The position numbers and the translations under genes are program-made. 64,000 bases of DNA, taken from Tritrichomonas musculus. Lineage: Eukaryota; Parabasalia; Tritrichomonadida; Tritrichomonadidae. The notes beneath the pieces were generated by a model, which saw nothing but the letters and a program-made list of their open reading frames with translations, was not told the DNA's origin and did no database searches. Positions 59,733 to 64,000 of the stretch are shown here, in pieces (within the stretch, counting starts at the first letter, position 1; the number at the start of each line of letters is the position of its first letter). Location of the stretch: positions 5,084,001 through 5,148,000 of the forward strand of contig JAPFFF010000007.1 in the NCBI GenBank assembly GCA_039105265.1, read 5' to 3'.

Positions 59733-59898
59733 ATTCTCTGTGTACCAGCAGAAAAGATATTCTTTCTTAAAAAAATATTCTGCGTACCAACAGGAAAGAG
59801 ATTCTTTCATCAAAAAAATGTTCTGCGTACCAGCAGAAAAGAGATTCTTTCATCAAAAAAATGCTTCGTGTGCCAGCAAAGAAGAGATTCTTTCATCC
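59733..59898. repeat. 43-bp minisatellite, about four copies
   Basis: Units begin near 59734, 59778, 59820 and 59863 and share TTCTGCGTACCAGCAGAAAA followed by GAGATTCTTTCATCAAAAAA. The A run at the end of each unit varies slightly, shifting the frame from copy to copy. Confidence 0.8.
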
Positions 59899-60044
59899 TT
59901 TTTACTATTTTGAAATTCTTCAACTAGTTCTTTCTCTAATAAAAATAAATCATCTATTTTTGATATCAATTTATCAAAAAAATTTTTAACTTGATAATAT
60001 TTGAAACCTAATTTTCTAATTTTTTGATTTGTGTCTTTTCTCAT
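59853..60044 (-). pseudogene. Short frame running into the minisatellite
   Basis: From an ATG at 60044 the frame encodes 63 residues, predicted helical (YYQVKNFFDKLISKIDDLF; EKELVEEFQNSKKDERISSL), and ends within the first repeat unit. Because the T runs shift the frame, the original protein probably continued through the repeats. The family is unknown, and the coding status is doubtful. Confidence 0.3.
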
Positions 60045-60231
60045 GTTTTAATTTTGCTGAGTTATTTCTAATGGGCTCATTTTATCTTTTATGTATAGAA
60101 TAACCCATTCTTTTTTTATTCAAATTGAACTTTGCTATGGGGTACCTTTAATACAATACAGTTTTAGTAGTATATACGAGTCGGTTTCCGCTGGGGCTGG
60201 CACCCCACGCGTCAACACGAACTCGTCATAA

Positions 60232-60288
60232 AAGAAAAAGAAAAGAAAAGAAAAAGAAAAGAAAAGAAAAAAGAAAAAAAGAAAAAAA
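60232..60288. repeat. GAAAA-type low-complexity tract
   Basis: GAAAA/AAAGAAAAG units form an almost pure purine tract inside the Maverick terminal region. Confidence 0.8.
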
Positions 60289-60311
60289 TATTCTTGTTCT
60301 CACTACTGCTC

Positions 60312-60377
60312 CCCATCTATGAAACGGCACAGGTACCCCACCCCACAACCGCCCATCTATGAAACGGCACAGGTACC
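60312..60377. repeat. Two direct 26-bp copies in the Maverick terminus
   Basis: CCCATCTATGAAACGGCACA followed by GGTACC occurs at 60312 and again at 60352, with a GC-rich spacer CCCACCCCACAACCG between. Confidence 0.85.
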
Positions 60378-60426
60378 AGCCCCGAGAATCTCGTACCTAC
60401 TACAACAAAAATTAAAATAAAAGAAG

Positions 60427-60630
60427 TTAGATTTTACTAAGTAGTTCTTCTATATGAGGTAGTTCAGCATTAGTTTGAACACCTACATCCCAAAGGTCTT
60501 CAGTTTGAACACCTATCTCTTTATATTCATAGGGAATAAAATGACACTCTGTCACTATAAACATTTCTTCTTCTTCTTCTTCTTGATGTTCCTTATAGTT
60601 TTTATACAAGCCCAATCGCTTTTTTTTCTT
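60427..60630 (-). other. Small frame with repeated GVQT motif, coding status unsure
   Basis: The minus strand is open from about 60690 to a stop at 60427 but lacks an ATG until the run EEMFIVTECHFIPYEYKEIG. It contains the tandem IGVQTEDLWD and VGVQTNAELP, and upstream a KKKKR and a Glu run. It may be a short or eroded Maverick gene. No family is recognised. Confidence 0.3.
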
Positions 60631-60726
60631 TGGGAACTTGGTAATGTTTCTTTCTTTGTCATCAAGAGGATAATGACGAGGTTAGTAGTGATGAGTGTTC
60701 CGGATGACAACCAGATAGAAATTCAT

Positions 60727-61040
60727 TTATGACCGACACCACTGCCCTAATTTAGAAGGTCATCTTACTATTTTTGAATTAACCCTAACTGATACTCATA
60801 ACTAGGAATAAGTGGTCAGCATCATAGGGCCACATTGATGTTCACTTATGATCATTTATGACCGCCACTATTGCCCTAGTTTAGAAGGTCATCTAACTAT
60901 TTTTGAATTGACACTAATCGTGATACTAACTGATACTCATAACTAGGAATAAGTGGTCAGTATCATGGGGTTATATAGATGTTCACTTATGACTGCCACT
61001 ATTGCCCTAGTTTTGAAGGCCCCTAACTATTTTTGCATTT
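60727..61040. repeat. About 130-bp direct repeat, two and a half copies
   Basis: Copies start with TTATGACCG(C/A)CAC near 60727, 60856 and 60988 and share GCCCTAGTTTAGAAGGTCAT and CATAACTAGGAATAAGTGGT. The third copy is partial. They lie just upstream of the first plus-strand Maverick gene and may hold regulatory or replication signals. Confidence 0.8.
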
Positions 61041-61110
61041 ATGCATTCGCATTGACCCCAAAAATAAACCTATTTTTAAATTTGAATATTGATTTTTTTA
61101 TCACCACCAA

Positions 61111-61596
61111 ATGGAATCATCCACAACCCATTTCAAGGTCTACGAATACATCAACACATTGATTTCCCTATCATCAAAGCCTGATGAATTCTCAAAATGT
61201 AATTTTGCAATATTATGTGACAAGTTCCCATTCAGTTTGAAGAAATCGCTTTACCTTGCGAGGGTCCTATATGTATCACTACAGACTAATACCGAAACCA
61301 TTAGATTCTACCCAGATAAGCTCAAGGAGATGAACCTTGAGAACATATATTTGACATCCAACAGTAGACGTAAATTGAGTATCAACATGCATGAGTTCTT
61401 CGTAAATGGGAATACCGAAAAACATGAATTCAAGGAATGCCCGTATTACAACTATTCGATTGAGAAAACCAATATAAACACCAAGGATCTCATTGGTAAA
61501 TTACGTGAAAAATACAATATTGTGGAACCTGATGTATTCATTGGTCAACATCAAGATTTGGTATTGGAAGCAGACCCTGATATTGATTTTGTCTAA
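61111..61596 (+). CDS. Maverick protein of unknown function, 161 residues
   Basis: The frame starts at an ATG at 61111 (MESSTTHFKVYEYIN) and ends in TAA at 61596, overlapping the convergent ATPase gene by 4 bp. It is a compact soluble protein with one hydrophobic patch (FAILCDKFPFSLKKSLYLAR). No known fold is recognised. As the first gene of the element, and the only one on this strand, it may be expressed separately from the structural genes. Confidence 0.65.
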   Translation: MESSTTHFKVYEYINTLISLSSKPDEFSKCNFAILCDKFPFSLKKSLYLARVLYVSLQTNTETIRFYPDKLKEMNLENIYLTSNSRRKLSINMHEFFVNGNTEKHEFKECPYYNYSIEKTNINTKDLIGKLREKYNIVEPDVFIGQHQDLVLEADPDIDFV

Positions 61597-62534
61597 ATCT
61601 TACTATATATAACTTGCATATCGTGTTCAACAGTGTTCACCAATATGAAATCATGTCCAGATAAGGTTTTATATTTTTGCCACAACTCTTCAAATTCGCA
61701 AGGAATGCTCACCTGCTGATATATGTAATTGAGTTTCTGTCGCGAGAACCCATTGAATATGAAGAATGATGTACAATTATTTTTGTAATCAGTTGGCACA
61801 CCTTTGAAGAACTGGATATTGATGTAAACGATTGAATTCTTATGGCGCAACTGTGTAATATAGTTTGTGAAGTATGATGATTTCAACAGCTTACTCTTAA
61901 TGAAATCCTCACAAAGGATTATCGTATTGAGTGGTACATTGGGTTTCCCAAGTTTGTTGATATGAAGGAACTCAAACATTTGCTGCAACTTCTGTTCATC
62001 GACAATAATCTTCCCAACTGAGCTATATTTGTTATACAACTCTTTCCATAAATCGAGTTCCTTCAAATACCGTTCAGCATTACTATCAGCGACAACCTCA
62101 ATGGGCAAGTTGATGAGTTCACGTTGAGATTCAAATGTGGAATCATTTATAATACCATTTTTGCTCACATAGACTATCATATGAAATGGGTTATTTTTGA
62201 GTCTACTCATTTGAATGATATCACGAATAACTGTGTGACTCTTACCTTTGCCTTGAGAAGCTACCAGTATGTTCAAAGTATTGTACCAAGCATATATTCC
62301 GTTAGCGATTGGTCTTATGGATGCATTCGTGATTTTATCCCTATTTTTGGAATAGGCCTCACTCATAGCTTCATCAACATCAAACCTCTTGGAAACCGGT
62401 TGCTGCTTCTGGAACATAGAACGCAGTTCCTGCTCAAATGTGTCAAAATCTATTGGCTCTCCACTGGAACTGTCTGATAATTCGATAGATGTATAATCAA
62501 AAAGAGTTGGCTGCAGGCGTTTATAATACAACAT
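61593..62534 (-). CDS. Maverick genome-packaging ATPase (A32/FtsK-HerA-like)
   Basis: The 313-residue protein starts at an ATG at 62534. Walker A is LVASQGKGKSHTV (about residue 92-104) and Walker B-like NTIILCEDFI is near 205; QLRHKNSIVYINIQFF about residue 235 fits the sensor region of the family. The order and length match the A32-like DNA packaging ATPases of Mavericks/Polintons and related large DNA viruses, which pump the genome into capsids. An N-terminal 80-residue extension (FDTFEQELRSMFQKQQ) precedes the core. The gene lies in a minus-strand series with the small membrane protein and the capsid-like protein. The frame is intact. Confidence 0.82.
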   Translation of the reverse strand: MLYYKRLQPTLFDYTSIELSDSSSGEPIDFDTFEQELRSMFQKQQPVSKRFDVDEAMSEAYSKNRDKITNASIRPIANGIYAWYNTLNILVASQGKGKSHTVIRDIIQMSRLKNNPFHMIVYVSKNGIINDSTFESQRELINLPIEVVADSNAERYLKELDLWKELYNKYSSVGKIIVDEQKLQQMFEFLHINKLGKPNVPLNTIILCEDFIKSKLLKSSYFTNYITQLRHKNSIVYINIQFFKGVPTDYKNNCTSFFIFNGFSRQKLNYIYQQVSIPCEFEELWQKYKTLSGHDFILVNTVEHDMQVIYSKI

Positions 62535-62554
62535 TTAATCAAAAATAAAGCTTT

Positions 62555-62704
62555 TCAGGCGTATAATGTGCGTCTCAGCTCATCGGTCAACTCAGGTGGT
62601 TCATCCTCTGCAGTAAACGATACCAATATTAGTAGTTCAATTATGTTGGTCGCTAGTATCAACCCTAATAATATATTCATGATGATCTCGCTTGCAAGTG
62701 ACAT
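62555..62704 (-). CDS. Small single-span membrane protein of the Maverick
   Basis: A 49-codon gene starts at an ATG at 62704, 11 nt after the stop codon of the gene upstream, and ends at 62555, 21 nt before the ATPase start. It encodes one membrane span (IIMNILLGLILATNIIELLI) and a charged tail (AEDEPPELTDELRRTLYA). The tight spacing supports a real gene. Its role is unknown; it may be a virion or membrane factor. Confidence 0.55.
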   Translation of the reverse strand: MSLASEIIMNILLGLILATNIIELLILVSFTAEDEPPELTDELRRTLYA

Positions 62705-62714
62705 TTATGAAAAT

Positions 62715-63347
62715 TTAAATACAAATTTTGAGTGATATCGAGTGTCTTATGAGCTCGGTCCATACATGGTTATATCCATATTTCAATTCATTGGATACCC
62801 CATTTTTGGATACCAATATCTTATCAATCTTCATGTACTTCGAATTTGAAACACAGCCCGTACACCCACTGTCCTCATTTATAACCAACTCAACCTTGTC
62901 AGCCTTAGTGAGTATTTTAATGAGCTCCATCAATGTGTTGCTATGGCACACAAGATAGTTGTTCATCCTCAATGGATTCGTTTCATAGATACTCAGCAAT
63001 ATCTCGAGGAATTTATTTTTGGTATCCAAATCCTCACCGTCAAGTTCTAATGAACGTTCTAGAGGAGGATTGTTTATTAGAGCAACTGATGGATATGCAC
63101 CAGTTGTCGAGGCTGTAGTAAAATTTGCATTCTGGGTGCCATTTTGAGGATATCCCCCTTCAGTATATCCCATTTGAGGTTGCACTTGAGGTTGCATCTG
63201 TGGAACTTGAGGATAATCCCCTTCAGTATAAGCTACTGGTTGTACAGGTGGAGGTCTATTCGCAGCAATCTTAATATTCACATTCTGCTCCTGTTTAACA
63301 CTAGCATCATTTTCACTTGATAGAATTCTAGCCTTATGGAGAGTCAT
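62715..63347 (-). CDS. Maverick protein with Pro/Gln-rich N-terminus
   Basis: I choose the ATG at 63347 (MTLHKARILSSEND), giving 210 residues; the frame opens two codons earlier without ATG. The N-terminal 95 residues are low in complexity and repeat the unit YTEG(D/G)YPQ three times (VAYTEGDYPQVPQ; MGYTEGGYPQNG). The C-terminal 115 residues are globular, with KVELVINEDSGCTGC and a final hydrophobic strand. The position between the capsid-like protein and the ATPase suggests a minor structural protein, but no homology is recognised. Confidence 0.6.
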   Translation of the reverse strand: MTLHKARILSSENDASVKQEQNVNIKIAANRPPPVQPVAYTEGDYPQVPQMQPQVQPQMGYTEGGYPQNGTQNANFTTASTTGAYPSVALINNPPLERSLELDGEDLDTKNKFLEILLSIYETNPLRMNNYLVCHSNTLMELIKILTKADKVELVINEDSGCTGCVSNSKYMKIDKILVSKNGVSNELKYGYNHVWTELIRHSISLKICI

Positions 63348-63389
63348 TTCCAAAGCACAAAAATATTTTTACCCCAATTGCTATATTTC

Positions 63390-64000
63390 TTAAGTCATTT
63401 CTGGGTCAACTTGTGAGCCAGCTGGTGATTCATCATCAACATATTCAAGACCATCGAGTGAGAGCTTAAAGTATGTGTCTCTACATAAACAGAGTTGTAC
63501 AGGTGGTGGTCTAACAACAGCTCCACTTGGTTCAATAATATTATAATATGTATCATTATTGCCAGTGAATATTGGTTGACCATTGACTTGAATTTGGATA
63601 TTACCTTTGCCACCATCTAAGCCATCATAACAGTATCCAGCAGATGCTCTCTCAGTTTGGACATTGAATACAAATGATGTGGCATCACTCAATGTATTCT
63701 TATATCTATTTCCATCAACATCATTCTTGGGCATAGTGAAGCTATCCTCAAATTCCTTAGTACATTGGAGTGTGATGCTATCCAAATCGCCAGCTGTTAG
63801 TTGACTCTCGAAGAATCTAGCACCAATGGTACTAACATTCTCATCTGGGAAGTTCTTACCACCAATATTCAAATAACAATTTTGGTAAACGGGATTCTCA
63901 AATACGGTCAAATCGTTGTGATGCTTGGGGAACAATAATGACATGCTTGTGACATTTATTAATGGGATATTCAATGTAGATTTGATTCCATTGGATGCAG
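63390..64000 (-). CDS. Capsid-like protein, C-terminal part
   Basis: The frame is open to the right edge of the window, so the start is missing; about 203 residues are visible. Segments such as NCYLNIGGKNFPDENVSTIG and FFESQLTAGDLDS resemble the C-terminal jelly-roll domain of Maverick/Polinton major capsid proteins. The chain is beta-rich and ends in an acidic tail. Assignment is by resemblance and context (packaging ATPase downstream), so medium confidence. The stop lies 42 nt before the start of the next gene. Confidence 0.6.
   Translation of the reverse strand, partial: ASNGIKSTLNIPLINVTSMSLLFPKHHNDLTVFENPVYQNCYLNIGGKNFPDENVSTIGARFFESQLTAGDLDSITLQCTKEFEDSFTMPKNDVDGNRYKNTLSDATSFVFNVQTERASAGYCYDGLDGGKGNIQIQVNGQPIFTGNNDTYYNIIEPSGAVVRPPPVQLCLCRDTYFKLSLDGLEYVDDESPAGSQVDPEMT

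Larger units (their letters stand above)
60166..64000. mobile_element. Maverick/Polinton element, left end, continues beyond the window
   Basis: The element starts AGTAGTATATACGAGTCGGT after a TACAGTTTT flank. GC content rises abruptly compared with the region to the left. About 900 bp of terminal and repeat DNA is followed by closely packed genes: a 161-residue protein (+), a packaging ATPase (-), a 49-residue membrane protein (-), a 210-residue protein (-) and a capsid-like protein (-) cut by the window edge. A packaging ATPase with a capsid-like protein is the hallmark of Mavericks. The other end, the DNA polymerase, integrase and protease lie outside. Confidence 0.78.

Noticed and set aside
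59733..59898. CRISPR array
   Set aside because: The four 43-bp units are directly adjacent without unique spacers and include coding-like sequence; it is a minisatellite.
59562..59927. 121-codon plus-strand frame with Phe runs
   Set aside because: It consists of a poly-T run followed by the minisatellite; no protein-like character.

Overview
The window looks like nuclear DNA of a parabasalid protist, most probably a trichomonad of the Tritrichomonas kind. The inference rests on several things seen together. Intergenic DNA is very AT-rich. Most genes are long and uninterrupted. There are families of Asn-rich ankyrin proteins with a shared N-terminal domain, BspA-like leucine-rich repeats, protein kinases fused to Sel1 or ankyrin repeats, a 3-repeat Myb protein, a C-terminal piece resembling beta-helix (Pmp-like) surface proteins, and Maverick/Polinton-type giant transposons. 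The species is an inference.

Layout. 1-6,419: C-terminal part of a Vps8-like RING protein (+), a Myb DNA-binding protein (-) and an ankyrin protein with an Asn/Gln-rich insert (+). 7,091-9,625: a nested pair of small transposons, then a broken LRR/ADP-ribosylglycohydrolase gene. 9,999-12,098: an intact NSUN-type RNA m5C methyltransferase. 12,600-17,515: a decayed hAT-like transposase split by a 2,769-bp element with 663-bp terminal inverted repeats that carries an SF2 helicase. 17,684-20,936: signal peptide peptidase and a membrane-anchored sphingomyelinase-like phosphodiesterase. 21,296-24,789: an apparently split ankyrin/LRR gene. 25,889-27,547: family II pyrophosphatase with CBS domains. 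29,045-36,864: a 1,547-residue kinase/Sel1 protein and a BTB-like/coiled-coil/double-C2 protein. 37,803-40,285: an ankyrin-kinase gene in which every ankyrin repeat is separated from the next by an 85-105 nt spacer. 40,362-41,725: two MITEs. 41,883-45,862: a HECT ubiquitin ligase with a decayed N-terminal half. 47,898-49,808: two divergently transcribed paralogous multi-span membrane proteins. 50,048-57,790: mostly broken genes (kinase, VWA, formin, ankyrin family) around one intact EF-hand-like gene. 58,290-58,977: a mariner-like MITE. 60,166-64,000: the left end of a Maverick element with a packaging ATPase and the C-terminal part of a capsid-like protein.

The housekeeping genes act in vesicle tethering, RNA methylation, intramembrane proteolysis, phosphate and lipid hydrolysis and signalling, and show no operon-like coupling. 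The notable biology is in the accessory parts. Two different genes have ankyrin repeats interrupted at the identical codon boundary (between residue 33 of one repeat and residue 1 of the next) by stop-containing spacers that lack GT-AG ends. The Maverick-like element at 13,464 begins with almost the same terminal bases as the real Maverick at 60,166, and its inverted repeats have captured the 5' quarter of its own helicase gene. At least five MITEs have recognisable target site duplications (2, 8 or 8-9 bp), so several transposon superfamilies appear to have been active here.
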